Below are positions 27,444 through 37,372 of a DNA stretch of 61,432 nt, piece by piece. Source of the stretch: Sporosarcina sp. NCCP-2222 (lineage in GTDB: Bacteria > Bacillota > Bacilli > Bacillales_A > Planococcaceae); assembly GCF_023168145.1 (NCBI RefSeq), contig NZ_BQYK01000007.1, positions 90,605 to 152,036 of the forward strand, given 5' to 3'. A program made the position numbers and the translations under genes. The number at the start of each line of letters is the position of its first letter. The stretch's first letter is position 1. The notes beneath the pieces are model-generated. The model was given only the letters and a program-made list of their open reading frames with translations. It was not told the origin of the DNA and searched no databases.

Positions 27444-29399
27444 TCATTCACCAGCTTGTACATCTTCATCCTTCGTGTAGTTATACTGAGAAGGATCGAC
27501 AGGCGTATATCCTTTTGGTGTATAGAATCTCAACAAGTCGCCATTAACTACTTTATCGGATAGCCCCAATTTAAATGCTACTTCTTTTTTCATCGCTTCA
27601 GCTTGCTCCAATTTACTTTCGTCGAGTGGCAAGCCTGTTTGGCTGTCATAATACTTTTCATTAATGGAATCGATCGTCGGGCTGACAAAATCGCCATTTC
27701 TGAATGGGACCACTTCATTATGCTCTTTCGAGAATAAATCCGAACCGAATTGAACGAAGTTTTTTGTATCGATTCCAAGCAAATGCAACAACGTCGGAAG
27801 AAGGTCTGTTTGGCCGCCATACGTGTGGCTGACGCCGCCTTTCAATCCGGGAGCGTGTATGAATAATGGAACACGCTGCAAGTTGGCACTTTCATAAGGA
27901 GTAATTTCTTTCCCCAACACTTGCGCCATCGCTTTTTTATGGTTCTCGGAAATACCATAATGGTCACCATACAACACAATGACCGAGTTATCGTACAAGC
28001 CCATTTCCTTTAAGCGGGTAAAGACTTTTTCAATCGTTTCGTCTGTGTAACGCGCAGTTTGGAAATAATCGTCCACACTGGCGTCCCCAGTCTGTGCTTT
28101 GTCAATGGACACTAAGCTTTGATCCATCGCATATGGATAGTGGTTGGCAACCGTAATGAATTTTGTATAGAAAGGCTGCGGCAGTGAGCTGAGCATACTT
28201 TCCGACTGTTCATAGAACGGTTTATCCAATAATCCATATTCCGCCATGTCGATTGGGTTAGTCGTATCATAATAACTCGCATCGAAGAAATGCTCGAACC
28301 CAAATTCTTTATAAATCGTATTTCGATTCCAGAAGCTGCCGTTATTGCCGTGGAAGACAGCCGATGTGTACCCATAATCCTTCAAAATGCCCGGCGCAGC
28401 TTGGTACGTATTTTGCGCTTTTGTAATAAAAGCAGAGCCTTGCGGCAGCCCAAATAGGGAGTTTTCTAACATGAATTCCGCATCGGACGTTTTCCCTTGG
28501 CCCGTTTGGTGGAAGAAGTTATCGAAATACGCGGTGTTCTTATCGTGTGTTAATGAATTTAAGAACGGTGTTACTTCTTCCCCGTTCAATTTATAGTCAA
28601 TCAGGAAGTTCTGGAATGATTCTAAGTGCAAATAGATGACGTTCATTCCTTTGGCCTTCCCAAAGTAGACTGGGTTCGGCTCTGCGTAAGCAGATTGTGT
28701 ATAGTTGATCACTTCTGTAATATCACTGCTATCCGCCATCGCCCGCTGCGATGAAGCGGCCGCCGTTTCCACCGAATCATAAATCGAGTAATTGTACATA
28801 CCTAGATATTTCACAATATAGTTTCGATCAAAGCCACGAGTCAACAGCTGCGGACGGCTTGCTTCAGCCAGTCCTAGATTAATCAATGAAATGACTAATG
28901 CGCCAGCAATAATGGCAGACGCTGTTCTAGTTCCAATTCGATTCGTCCCTTTTTCTACCTTACGTGAAAATCGAAGGTACATCATGACGAATACATCTAC
29001 AAAGAACAAAATATCAAATGGTTGTAGCAAAGACAAAATACTACCGCCTAGATCCCCGAAATTCTGCGTTTGGAAGAGAGTCGGCAGTGTAATGAAATCA
29101 CTGAAAAACCGGTAATAGACGACATTCGCATACAAAAGAATCGACATCAACGTGTACACGACGACGAGCATTGTATATTTTCTCTTACCTTTAAATAAGA
29201 AAGAAATGCCTAGAAACAGCATCGCTGAACCGAGCGGATTGAGCAGTAACAGGAAGTGTTGAAGTGCTCCTTCTACCCCCAATTCAAATTGAGTGGTTTG
29301 CGCAATATAGGTTTTCATCCATAACATCAAGACGGCGACTGCATAGAATCCTAAAAAGTTGTGTAGAAAAAAATCTTTCACTTTCCATTGATTTCTCAT
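27444..29399 (-). CDS. LTA synthase family phosphoglycerol transferase
   Basis: A 651-residue polyglycerol-phosphate synthase of the LtaS/YfnI/YqgS family. Five N-terminal membrane helices (about residues 10-190) precede an extracellular sulfatase-like domain. Catalytic and metal residues are visible: the acid in YLHLESFQNF, the nucleophile threonine in TGQGKTSDAEF, and the metal-binding VLYGDHYGISENH. The enzyme transfers glycerol phosphate from phosphatidylglycerol to a growing lipoteichoic acid chain outside the membrane. Which paralogue it is (main synthase, primase or stress form) cannot be decided here. Two decayed fragments of similar genes lie at 16455 and 24283. Confidence 0.92.
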   Translation of the reverse strand: MRNQWKVKDFFLHNFLGFYAVAVLMLWMKTYIAQTTQFELGVEGALQHFLLLLNPLGSAMLFLGISFLFKGKRKYTMLVVVYTLMSILLYANVVYYRFFSDFITLPTLFQTQNFGDLGGSILSLLQPFDILFFVDVFVMMYLRFSRKVEKGTNRIGTRTASAIIAGALVISLINLGLAEASRPQLLTRGFDRNYIVKYLGMYNYSIYDSVETAAASSQRAMADSSDITEVINYTQSAYAEPNPVYFGKAKGMNVIYLHLESFQNFLIDYKLNGEEVTPFLNSLTHDKNTAYFDNFFHQTGQGKTSDAEFMLENSLFGLPQGSAFITKAQNTYQAAPGILKDYGYTSAVFHGNNGSFWNRNTIYKEFGFEHFFDASYYDTTNPIDMAEYGLLDKPFYEQSESMLSSLPQPFYTKFITVANHYPYAMDQSLVSIDKAQTGDASVDDYFQTARYTDETIEKVFTRLKEMGLYDNSVIVLYGDHYGISENHKKAMAQVLGKEITPYESANLQRVPLFIHAPGLKGGVSHTYGGQTDLLPTLLHLLGIDTKNFVQFGSDLFSKEHNEVVPFRNGDFVSPTIDSINEKYYDSQTGLPLDESKLEQAEAMKKEVAFKLGLSDKVVNGDLLRFYTPKGYTPVDPSQYNYTKDEDVQAGE

Positions 29400-30946
29400 G
29401 TAACCACCAACCTTTTATTTTTTAATTTCATATTTGATCTACGGAAAATGTAATTTTAAAGTTACTTTATTTCTACAACTAAAACATAGTACTCCTCTTG
29501 AGGCTTTTCGTCAAGTTAAAAACTTCCAAGTTAAAGTGGAGAATCATAGCGTGATCTGCTTTCACTGCATTCATCCCGACTGCCCTTCCGCCAATTCAGG
29601 ACGAATTATGTCGCTTGAAGTTTCCGAAGGATGCCATAATTCTTACTGTTCTTATTTTAGCAGTCGTTAATCTGTTGTTAGGCGTCTGTTAGCTATCATT
29701 AAAGACGATGACGACATATCCTGAAAATAGAATGGACTCACCAGTTCCGCCGGCTAGAAGAGTATTCCTTTTTACTTAAAAAAGGAGCTTTCTAGTAAAT
29801 GAAAATTACAGTGCCTTGTCTAGCACATCATCCGATAAAAAACGAAACTGTGAATTATTTTGGTTTATGGAAATCATAAAATTAACCATCTTAAATAAGC
29901 CGCGCACTGGAAGGACAATAATCTTACTTTAGTATGTACTCCTCTCACTTGTTTGAGCATACACCAAAAATTTTTGTGGCAACATAACAATTGGTGTAAT
30001 ATAATTCTTTTACTAGTTTTGCTTTGATCCTCCCATTAGTTAGAACAATTGCTCCTTTTTCATGAACCGCAATATGACCTTTTATTGCTGAAACGGCTCC
30101 TTTATGCAAGCATAATATAAAAGAGAAAATATGGTTATCCCCTTTTTTCTTCCAACAAATAGTATATACCTGAATTCTCAACACGCGCTTTTCAAAGATA
30201 ATTCCTGGCCCGTTCATAAGGCTCTACCATATTCAGGGCAATGCTTTTTGTAGGTTCCAGTAGTCGACTTAGTGTTTTTTCACGAATGAATTATATACAA
30301 TTCATTTCGAAAATCAATTAAATTCATCTGATGCTTAAAAGATACTTTTAATCAATAACAAAAATTAAATAAAAAACAAGAAGCAATGATTCTCATTCCC
30401 CTAAATTACGCCCTAATAGGAATGAGATTCAATGCTTCTTTAAGCGGGATAAACAGCACTGTGCTATTTTGTTAGTATTAATTTAATATCATAGTAGAAA
30501 TTTTCACCAATAAGTTTATTCCACCATATTCGTCGGAAATACAATTACACCATGTGCATGTCTTCCATTTACCTAAATACTGAGGAGACCAGGAGTTTCA
30601 ATAAAACTGGTGTTTATCGACGTTTCTAAATAGGATCATGTTGCAGCTTTCACAACGGTTTGCCAGAAAAAAGAGTATTATACTGGAAAGGCGGTGCCAT
30701 TTAAAAATTTACCCGGTATTTTAGATTTGATTTCAAAAAAAGATTGTACTAAAGATTCCGAAACTTACTTTCTATAACTTTCCATTCTTGAATTCACACA
30801 CTAAGCGGTATGTGAAAGTTGATCACTTAGAATTGATTGAAAGAAAGAATATTATTATAGTTCGGAGGTTTTATTGACTACCTCCCACTATTAATGCAGT
30901 GGTACTAACAATAGAAAGTAAAAGGTGGTAAAATACTTACTTCAAA
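29400..30946. other. 1.5-kb gap without a convincing gene
   Basis: This AT-rich stretch separates the LTA-synthase gene from the accessory region. The longest frame (29945-30217, minus, 90 codons) has no clear ribosome site, domain or coding-like composition. The only structured element seen is the hairpin at 30372-30440. No copy of the ssrA 3' end is visible here, so the left border of the restriction-modification segment is undefined. Confidence 0.5.
30372..30440 (-). terminator. Orphan terminator-like hairpin
   Basis: GAAGCA and ATTCTCATTCC pair with GGAATGAGAAT-like and TGCTTC arms over about 18 bp, and on the minus strand the stem is followed by TTGTTTTTTATTT. No gene lies directly upstream on that strand, so it is probably what is left of a lost gene. 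Confidence 0.55.
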
Positions 30947-31876
30947 CTACTTTTGAACCGCTCTAGGCATTGAATCTAAATAAATATCATAGTTATTAAA
31001 ACGTTGATTATACTCTCGAAGCAAATCATCTATAAATGCATTAATAGAAATATGTTCCAATTCAATCGGAAAATCCTTAGGTACCAGATTATCTTTTTTC
31101 AACTCATCAGTTGTATTGTATAATTTGGGTATCTCTTTACTGAAATCCACAATTAATAATGCACATCTTTCGTATTTATGATGTTCAGTTGTAGTATCTC
31201 GTCTGCCATTAATAAAGTTAAAAAAACTAATGTATTTTGCTATATTGGTAGTATTATTTTTAAATTTAACCTTATTATTAAGCATAGCAACATCATCATA
31301 TTCTCTTACAGGTATTAAATAGACTTCACCAAGGCAAAGTTTCGGGTTAAGATTATGGAGGTTCAATGCTTCTGCAAAAGTTCTCTCAAATAAAGTATCT
31401 GCATTTTTGGCTAGACTACTCATTTGACTTCTTACATTTATGACTAATGTTTGTTCAGTGAGTTCTTTCCCAAGGTAACATGTAACATTTTCATGAACCA
31501 GTGGACCCCAACTAATTTTTTCTCTAACCTGTTTTATATTTGTAGGTTTAACACAGATATCCTGATCCTTTTGTTTTAATAAACCAGCAATCTTTAATTC
31601 TGGTTTACTTTGTCCAGGTGGCGGAAATATTTTGGTTGGATCGATATTAGCCCTAATGAGCTCAGCCTTAACAAGTTCGTGTAAATGATTTATTAAACCC
31701 TGCGACCTAATCAATGCTTCTTTTGCTTTTTGTCCATTGCCATATGGTTGACCTTTTGTATTGTACTGCGACCCTTTCACGGTTGCAGTTGTAATTGATA
31801 ATTCAAGATCATCCTTTATATTAGCCAAAGCAGAATTCACATCCAAGAACCCATTTTTATTTACAGAATACACCAT
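30947..31876 (-). CDS. Probable type II restriction endonuclease
   Basis: A 309-residue soluble protein with no membrane segment. A central conserved-looking block (VRSQMSSLAKNADTLFERTF ... GEVYLIPVREYDD, about residues 150-195) resembles restriction endonucleases I cannot assign to a named family. Acidic and lysine residues that could form a PD-(D/E)xK site are present, but I cannot point to them securely. Its place beside an adenine methyltransferase and a small HTH regulator is the main support. GGGGGAAGAG precedes the ATG. The high AT content fits acquisition by transfer. Another nuclease type is possible. Confidence 0.6.
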   Translation of the reverse strand: MVYSVNKNGFLDVNSALANIKDDLELSITTATVKGSQYNTKGQPYGNGQKAKEALIRSQGLINHLHELVKAELIRANIDPTKIFPPPGQSKPELKIAGLLKQKDQDICVKPTNIKQVREKISWGPLVHENVTCYLGKELTEQTLVINVRSQMSSLAKNADTLFERTFAEALNLHNLNPKLCLGEVYLIPVREYDDVAMLNNKVKFKNNTTNIAKYISFFNFINGRRDTTTEHHKYERCALLIVDFSKEIPKLYNTTDELKKDNLVPKDFPIELEHISINAFIDDLLREYNQRFNNYDIYLDSMPRAVQK

Positions 31877-31992
31877 TCTCTTCCCCCTACTAAAATCCTA
31901 TTCATAATTTATAGTATATATTAACTCTTATTTTGTCAAAACAAAAATTAATTTATGATAAAATGAATAAAAAACAACTGAGGGAGATTGTT

Positions 31993-32454
31993 ATGAATTA
32001 TATTTTTATTGTAAATGATATAAAAGGGGAAAAAGAAATTAAAGGGGAGAATATAATTGAACATTTGCTAGATATAAAGTACTGGTTATTTAGAGATACG
32101 TACCCTTTGGGTAACAGAGTTAAGAAGCTTGAGAAAGGCGATATGATTTTGTGTTACATGGCTGGTCATCACAGAAAGTACTTTGTTGCATCCTTTGTAA
32201 TAGAAAGTGAGGCTAGAGATATAGATGAAATCAGTGGATTAGATGATATATTCTATGATATCTTCAAGTTTGCTATTCGAATAAAGGATGTTCGAAAATT
32301 TGCACCTCCAATAATTATTTATCCTTTAATTAACGACCTCGCTTTCATTAAAAATAAAGCACACTGGGGTATATTTTTTAGACAATCAATTAAATCAATT
32401 TGCAAGAACGACTACAAAACAATTGTGAATAGTCAAAAAAAGAGTAGTAATTAA
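31993..32454 (+). CDS. EVE/PUA-like domain protein
   Basis: A 153-residue protein with the layout of EVE-domain (PUA-superfamily) proteins: NYIFIVND start, GDMILCYMAGHHRKYFVASF in the core, a FAIRIKDVRKFAPPI strand and a C-terminal HWGIFFRQSIKSI. EVE domains bind modified bases in DNA or RNA and often sit beside restriction systems, where they help sense modified phage DNA. The ATG at 31993 was chosen for its GAGGGAG site 6 nt upstream. It lies between the endonuclease (divergent) and the methyltransferase (convergent), which fits a role in that locus. Confidence 0.65.
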   Translation: MNYIFIVNDIKGEKEIKGENIIEHLLDIKYWLFRDTYPLGNRVKKLEKGDMILCYMAGHHRKYFVASFVIESEARDIDEISGLDDIFYDIFKFAIRIKDVRKFAPPIIIYPLINDLAFIKNKAHWGIFFRQSIKSICKNDYKTIVNSQKKSSN

Positions 32455-32464
32455 CTACTCTTTA
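32436..32464. terminator. Bidirectional terminator between EVE and methyltransferase genes
   Basis: AAAGAGTAGT/ACTACTCTTT arms around AATTA with an A run on one side and a T run on the other. It includes the EVE stop codon and lies 7 nt from the methyltransferase stop codon. Confidence 0.8.
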
Positions 32465-32470
32465 CTGTTT

Positions 32471-34348
32471 TTAAAATTCCAGATTGTATTTACTGATTAA
32501 AAAGCAATCTAATTCATTAATATCATCACACGATTTAACAAAAGCTACTTCGTTTTCATTCAGCGGAGGCAGAGTGAAATTATTAATATACTTTTTTTGA
32601 TAGCAATAATACCCTCCACTAATCATATAACTCGTTAATTTAATATAATACTCCATAATTATTGAATTAAGGATTTTGGCTATAACCTCTAAGCTAGGTA
32701 TATTATCATAAAATATACTATCAGATGTTACACCGTATATTGCATAACCGTTATTGAATAGTGCTGACTCTTCAAATAGGGTGAACTTAGGTCGGTCGGA
32801 ATTCGTGGGTGATATTATTTTCATTCCAAAACTATCAAGTGCTTGACTTCTTCCATATTCATACCATACTGAAACAGTGGGATTACCGCCATTTCTAGTG
32901 TTTAGCTCTTCACGTGCAGATTCTAAATAGGAATAAGCAAATGGGAATTTTTCTTTTAATGTTTTCTCTGGTATTACTTTAATGTGCCCTGATCCATCTT
33001 TATAATAAGGGTAAATAATTTGAACTTTTTTCTTTACTCTACCAGTATGATGATCAATATTTGTACCACCTTTTATTAAAGGAACAGTAATCTGTTTTTC
33101 AATTTTGTAATCTTTCCCTTTGTAACGTTTTACATAAAATTCATTTTCGTCATTTATTGAATCACTTATATCCATTCCTATCATATATACGCTGTCTTTT
33201 TGAGTAGCAATCCCTGTACTTATTTTTAATTTTAATCCTGCATTCTCTATTTTATTTATGTTTCGTTTTTCTTGATCATTTAACAGGTTTATAGTTTCAG
33301 AATCGATATCACTGTAATGCAGCTTTTTTAATGAATTATTTATTCCATTTAAATTATCTTTATCAAAATTGCTAACTATTTCATAAAATAAGCTCTTCTT
33401 ATGACTTCTATCAAGTGTAATAATTGATGAATAGGTCTGTGCATTAGGAAATAACTGACAGTCCTTAAAATCGATTATTTGTTTTATTAAATTATTTTTT
33501 ATTAAGAAATCTCTAAGAGGTTGGGCAGATTTCATTTTCAGAAAATGATTGGGTACTATATAGCCTAGTGTACCCTCTTGATTTAAATAATTTACCCCAA
33601 GTTCGATAAATGCAAAATAAATATTAATACTCCCAGAAGTGGTAGTGATGAAATTTTTCTTTAATTTATTCCTCATCTTGACATCTAGATCCTGAATTTT
33701 TATGTAAGGAGGATTCCCTACTATACAATCAAAACCATCATTGACATCTTCTTTTGAAAATTGCTTTATCGCATCCTTTTCAGTGCTATCATAGCAGATA
33801 ATATTTAAATTAATTTTTTCTACATCTACATTTTCTTTATAAGCTAATAGCAATAATAGGATTTTTGTTCTCCGAACATTTTCCTCCAATAAATCCATTC
33901 CAAATATGTTATTTTCAATAATTTTTACAATACTTTTGGATTTGTCCCTATTGTATAATCTTTCGGCGGCTAGAATAAGAAAAGAACCATTTCCACATGA
34001 AAAGTCACATATAGTTGGATCTTTATAGTGATCCATAGTCTCGGATAAAATATAATCTACAATATAACTAGGTGTGAAGATAATACCATTTGAATCTGTC
34101 GTTTTTTTGGAGAAGAGGGAGTAAAAGTATCCTTCAATATCCTTTAAAGTCCAAAAATTTCTTATTTTCATTAAATCCTTTTCCGTTTTTAAACAATGTT
34201 CTCTTAGACAGTTTTTCAAGAATTTATTTTTAATTCCATTTACGTTTATGCCTAACTGCTTTAAATAAATTCTAATTAATTCACTTTCTACTAATAAATC
34301 ATCTGGCTGAGTATTCATCTGAATTTTTTCAACGATCATAGTAGACAA
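32471..34348 (-). CDS. Type II DNA adenine-N6 methyltransferase (gamma class, TaqI-like)
   Basis: A 625-residue DNA methyltransferase. Motif I for S-adenosylmethionine is CDFSCGNGSF (residues 114-123). The catalytic motif IV is NPPYI (212-216), typical of N6-adenine enzymes. A large C-terminal region with TaqI-like specificity segments follows (GNPTVSVWYEYGRSQ, SGGYYCYQKKYINNFTLPPL). The TTG start is supported by GAGGTG 5 nt upstream; the in-frame ATG at 34339 is too far from it. At this size it could also be a methylase-specificity fusion. It should protect host DNA from the neighbouring endonuclease. Confidence 0.88.
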   Translation of the reverse strand: MSTMIVEKIQMNTQPDDLLVESELIRIYLKQLGINVNGIKNKFLKNCLREHCLKTEKDLMKIRNFWTLKDIEGYFYSLFSKKTTDSNGIIFTPSYIVDYILSETMDHYKDPTICDFSCGNGSFLILAAERLYNRDKSKSIVKIIENNIFGMDLLEENVRRTKILLLLLAYKENVDVEKINLNIICYDSTEKDAIKQFSKEDVNDGFDCIVGNPPYIKIQDLDVKMRNKLKKNFITTTSGSINIYFAFIELGVNYLNQEGTLGYIVPNHFLKMKSAQPLRDFLIKNNLIKQIIDFKDCQLFPNAQTYSSIITLDRSHKKSLFYEIVSNFDKDNLNGINNSLKKLHYSDIDSETINLLNDQEKRNINKIENAGLKLKISTGIATQKDSVYMIGMDISDSINDENEFYVKRYKGKDYKIEKQITVPLIKGGTNIDHHTGRVKKKVQIIYPYYKDGSGHIKVIPEKTLKEKFPFAYSYLESAREELNTRNGGNPTVSVWYEYGRSQALDSFGMKIISPTNSDRPKFTLFEESALFNNGYAIYGVTSDSIFYDNIPSLEVIAKILNSIIMEYYIKLTSYMISGGYYCYQKKYINNFTLPPLNENEVAFVKSCDDINELDCFLISKYNLEF

Positions 34349-34549
34349 TTGATCACCTCATAGTAATATTTAAAAAAAGATTATTCTCATATAATTGAAA
34401 AAAACATTCAATATGACCTATATAAAAATATACCACTAACAAATTTTTCTTTTTCAGAACATTCGTTTGAACTTTAAACGATCTTATCGATTTAATTATA
34501 GCATATAATGTAGAAATTACAACTGCAAGTAGAAAGGGTGTTGAATTTG

Positions 34550-34786
34550 ATGAATATTGAGAATGTAATGCTTAACTGCAGGTTAAAAGATATTTTACAC
34601 AGTAAAAATTTGTCGGCAAATAAACTTTCTAATGATATTGATGAAAGACGTACAACGATTAATGATTTAGTTAATAACAAGGAAATGGAAAAAAGACAAA
34701 TACCCGCCAGGTTAATTGCAAAACTTTGTGCATATTTAGATATCACCCCATCTGACCTTTTTGAGGTGACTCGAAAAGATAACTAA
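34550..34786 (+). CDS. Small XRE-type HTH protein, possible controller of the R-M genes
   Basis: A 78-residue Cro/CI-type helix-turn-helix protein (residues ~8-72: LKDILHSKNLSANKLSND, ERRTTINDLVNN, LIAKLCAYLDITPSDLFEV). It diverges from the methyltransferase gene. Small HTH proteins beside restriction systems often act as controller (C) proteins that delay endonuclease expression; this role is inferred from position. Start choice is uncertain among TTG 34547, ATG 34550 and upstream GTG 34538; AAAGGGTG upstream favours 34547-34550. Confidence 0.75.
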   Translation: MNIENVMLNCRLKDILHSKNLSANKLSNDIDERRTTINDLVNNKEMEKRQIPARLIAKLCAYLDITPSDLFEVTRKDN

Positions 34787-34871
34787 GGTTCAAATATGAA
34801 GGAATATAAGTCATTCTAGTCTAAAAAACAACCAAAATTACTTGTCTTAACAAAAGAAGCATAAAATCTTA

Positions 34872-35228
34872 TGGAGAAGGTGGGAGTCGAACCCACATCC
34901 AAAGGCTCCAATACTTAAGCGTCTACGCGTGTAGATTGACTATTACGGTTCTCGCTGCATTTTCCCTTCAATCAAGGCGTCTGAGCGCTATCCTGGTAGT
35001 CGCTTGCAACGGCCTCAGGAGGCGACCGTTACCGTATCCCACTAATAGGTGATCCTAACTATGCCACATGGGCGATAGAACTGCTAGGCAGATTCATAAG
35101 CTTACGTTGCGAATGCTAAGTTGTTGTTTGTTTTGCCAGTTATTAATAACTGCCGTTTCTGACGGAGTCGAGCCCTCCGACGCGCAGCTCAACCTCAAGA
35201 CCACCCCTGTCGACTCCGTAACGTCCCC
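34872..35228 (-). ncRNA. Second, divergent full-length tmRNA gene copy
   Basis: A 357-nt copy of ssrA, about 94-95% identical by eye to the one at 52282 and complete from GGGGACG to the 3' end. It keeps the tag start GGC AAA ACA AAC and reads GKTNNNLAFAT followed by TAA, so the last residue is Thr, not Ala. The acceptor stem has a C6:U67 mismatch, while the G3:U70 alanine identity pair is kept. The D-loop region is also changed (GGAGTCGAC for GGATTCGAC). The flanks differ from the other copy. It is either a degenerating duplicate or a mobile-element-borne tmRNA. Confidence 0.85.
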
Positions 35229-35378
35229 GTAGGAATGGATAGTAAAGTGCCTCATTAGTAAAATTAAGAAAAAATTTTTTATTCTACAATCGCACCTTGA
35301 TTTAGGCGCTATTCCGATTGTTGTTATCTATATAATTAAGATACATAAAGTAACCGCACATAGGAAAGGAGAAAATAT

Positions 35379-35966
35379 ATGATTGATATACTCTTTAAAT
35401 ATATGTCTGACTTCACTTCAATCAGTGAAGATGAACAGCGGGTGATTTCTGCAAGTTTAAGAATTGATGAATACAAAAGAGGAAAACACCTTCTTAGACA
35501 AGGAGATCTTTCCGCCGTTAAATGTTATTACGTATTAAAGGGGTGTGTGAGGCAGTTTTTTATAGATGAAGCAGGTAAAGAGGTAACAACCAATTTTTTT
35601 ACTGAGGAACAAGCTATACCAATTATCAACGAAAAGACTTCAGGTGAGCTGTCAAAGTATTCATTAGCCTGTATTCAAGATTGTATATTAGTTGTGGGCG
35701 ACGTTGATGCTGAAAATACGATGTTTACCAAATACCCACAACTTGAAATCATGATACGAAAAATGATGGAGATCAACCTTGGTGAAATGCAAGACCAAAT
35801 TGGTGAATTTATCAGCTCTACTCCAGAAGAACGATATAAAACCGTTTTAAGAAAACGTCCTCTGTTAATTGATCGTGTACCACAGCATCAATTGGCTAGT
35901 TATCTTGGGATGACTCCTGAGTCATTAAGTAGAATAAGAAAGCGAATTAAAGAAAGCGATCGTTAA
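35379..35966 (+). CDS. Crp/Fnr family transcriptional regulator
   Basis: A 195-residue regulator. The N-terminal cyclic-nucleotide-binding-like beta roll (about residues 10-115) has RQGDLSAVKCYYVLKGCVRQFF. The C-terminal DNA-binding helix-turn-helix includes VPQHQLASYLGMTPESLSRIRKRI (about 168-191). No cysteine cluster for an iron-sulfur centre is visible, so it is not an Fnr oxygen sensor; the effector is unknown. AAGGAG precedes the ATG. It is followed on the same strand by the broken oxidoreductase gene, a common pairing for this subfamily. Confidence 0.88.
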   Translation: MIDILFKYMSDFTSISEDEQRVISASLRIDEYKRGKHLLRQGDLSAVKCYYVLKGCVRQFFIDEAGKEVTTNFFTEEQAIPIINEKTSGELSKYSLACIQDCILVVGDVDAENTMFTKYPQLEIMIRKMMEINLGEMQDQIGEFISSTPEERYKTVLRKRPLLIDRVPQHQLASYLGMTPESLSRIRKRIKESDR

Positions 35967-36119
35967 TAGATGCTCCCCACTCAGCAGGGACAATGTAATA
36001 AAGACTAACTCGACAAATTTTTTGAACGACATACCAACCAAATTAACTTAAGTCAATGAAGGCTGATTAACCCCTTGTTACTATTTGAATAGCAAAGAAA
36101 TTACTTTGGAGGGGTTTAA

Positions 36120-37089
36120 ATGAAAGCGATCGTTTGTAATAGATATGGTTCACCCGATGTACTTGAGTTACAAGGGGTGGAAAAACCTTTCCCTACCGAG
36201 AATCAAGTATTGGTAAAGGTTCATTCAGCATCTGTAAACTTTGGGAACGTCGTTCTTTTGCAAGGCAAACCATTTTTAGCTCGATTTGCCTTCGGAATAA
36301 GGAAACCAAAATACGCGATTCCTGGAGGGGACATAGCTGGTACAGTTGAAGCCGTCGGGAAAGATGTTAAGCAATTTAAAGTAGGAGATGAAGTATTTGG
36401 AGACCTCTCTGGTTGTGGATGGGGTGGGTTCGCTGAATATGTTGCAGTCCCCGAATTTGCTCTAGCCTTAAAGCCGAACAATATTTCGTTTGAGGAAGCA
36501 GCTGCTGCTCCTTTGGCTGGTGTGACTGCCCTACAGGGACTACGTGATAAAGGGAAGATTAAATCGGGACAAAAAGTATTAATCTATGGTGCGTCTGGTG
36601 GTGTCGGCACTTTTGCGGTACAAATTGCTAAAGCATGCGGTGCGGACGTAACGGGAGTATGTAGTACAAGAAATGTAGACATATTGCGTTCGATCGGGGC
36701 CGACCATGTCATTGATTATTCAAAAGATCGCTTCACTCAACATGAGGGTTATTATGATTTAGTTCTTGGCGTGAATGGCTCTAATTCCCTTTCCGCTTAT
36801 AAACGGGTATTAAAATCAAATGGGATTTTTGTACATGTAGGAGGTTCCGAGGCTCAACTTTATAAAACATTATTTTTTGGACCATTTACTTCAATGACAG
36901 GAAGCAAGAAAATAAGCAGCCTGTTGCAAAGAGCCAATCAAAAAGACTTACATGTTTCTAAAAGAATTACTTGAGACCCGTAAAGTAAATCCTATAATTG
37001 TTAAGCAGTTTAAGTTAAGTTAAATAACTGAGGAGTTTAAATATTCTCAAGAAGGTAACGCGCAAGGTAAAGTGGTGATTACCATCTAA
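36120..37089 (+). pseudogene. Broken copy of the quinone oxidoreductase gene
   Basis: A medium-chain (zinc-independent) alcohol dehydrogenase/quinone reductase gene about 90% identical to the intact gene at 42112. It reads well through the nucleotide-binding YGASGGVGTFAVQIAK (about residues 158-173). A small change near 36955 then shifts the frame, giving an early stop at 36974; the remaining homology to 37089 contains further stops (for example GTTAAGTTAAATAAC). The reading frame covers about 284 of 322 residues. The lost C-terminal part completes the catalytic domain, so the product is probably inactive. Confidence 0.85.
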
Positions 37090-37111
37090 TGGGGACCTCT
37101 CCTTGCTTTAT

Positions 37112-37249
37112 TCATAAATAAAAAGACCAGACCATCTCATCGAAATTGATATCCTCCCGTATATTGACTCTGACATGTTGAAGAATTAACCTCTCGATCA
37201 TGATTCGCTCCACACTGTCTAAGCTCGAAAGTTTCTTGTACACATACAC
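37112..37249 (-). CDS. Short possible coding fragment
   Basis: A 45-codon frame starting with GTG and ending with TGA, containing SSLDSVERIMIERLILQHVR and NFDEMVW. The composition looks protein-like and helical, but no ribosome site is visible and I recognise no family. It lies 123 nt downstream of a similar-sized fragment on the same strand; both may derive from one decayed gene. Confidence 0.25.
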   Translation of the reverse strand: MYVYKKLSSLDSVERIMIERLILQHVRVNIREDINFDEMVWSFYL

Positions 37250-37372
37250 ATGACCACGTCACGTGATTTCGAAAAATCAACTGATTTTTATTCCACAGCA
37301 GAAAAAAATCGTAACCATCTACCTTGTGGGTCGATTTTTACGATTGTTAGCGTTTTGAATGAGGATTGTTGC

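Noticed and set aside
29945..30217. 90-codon open frame in the 29.4-30.9 kb gap
   Set aside because: No ribosome binding site, no domain, and irregular composition; not strong enough to call a gene.
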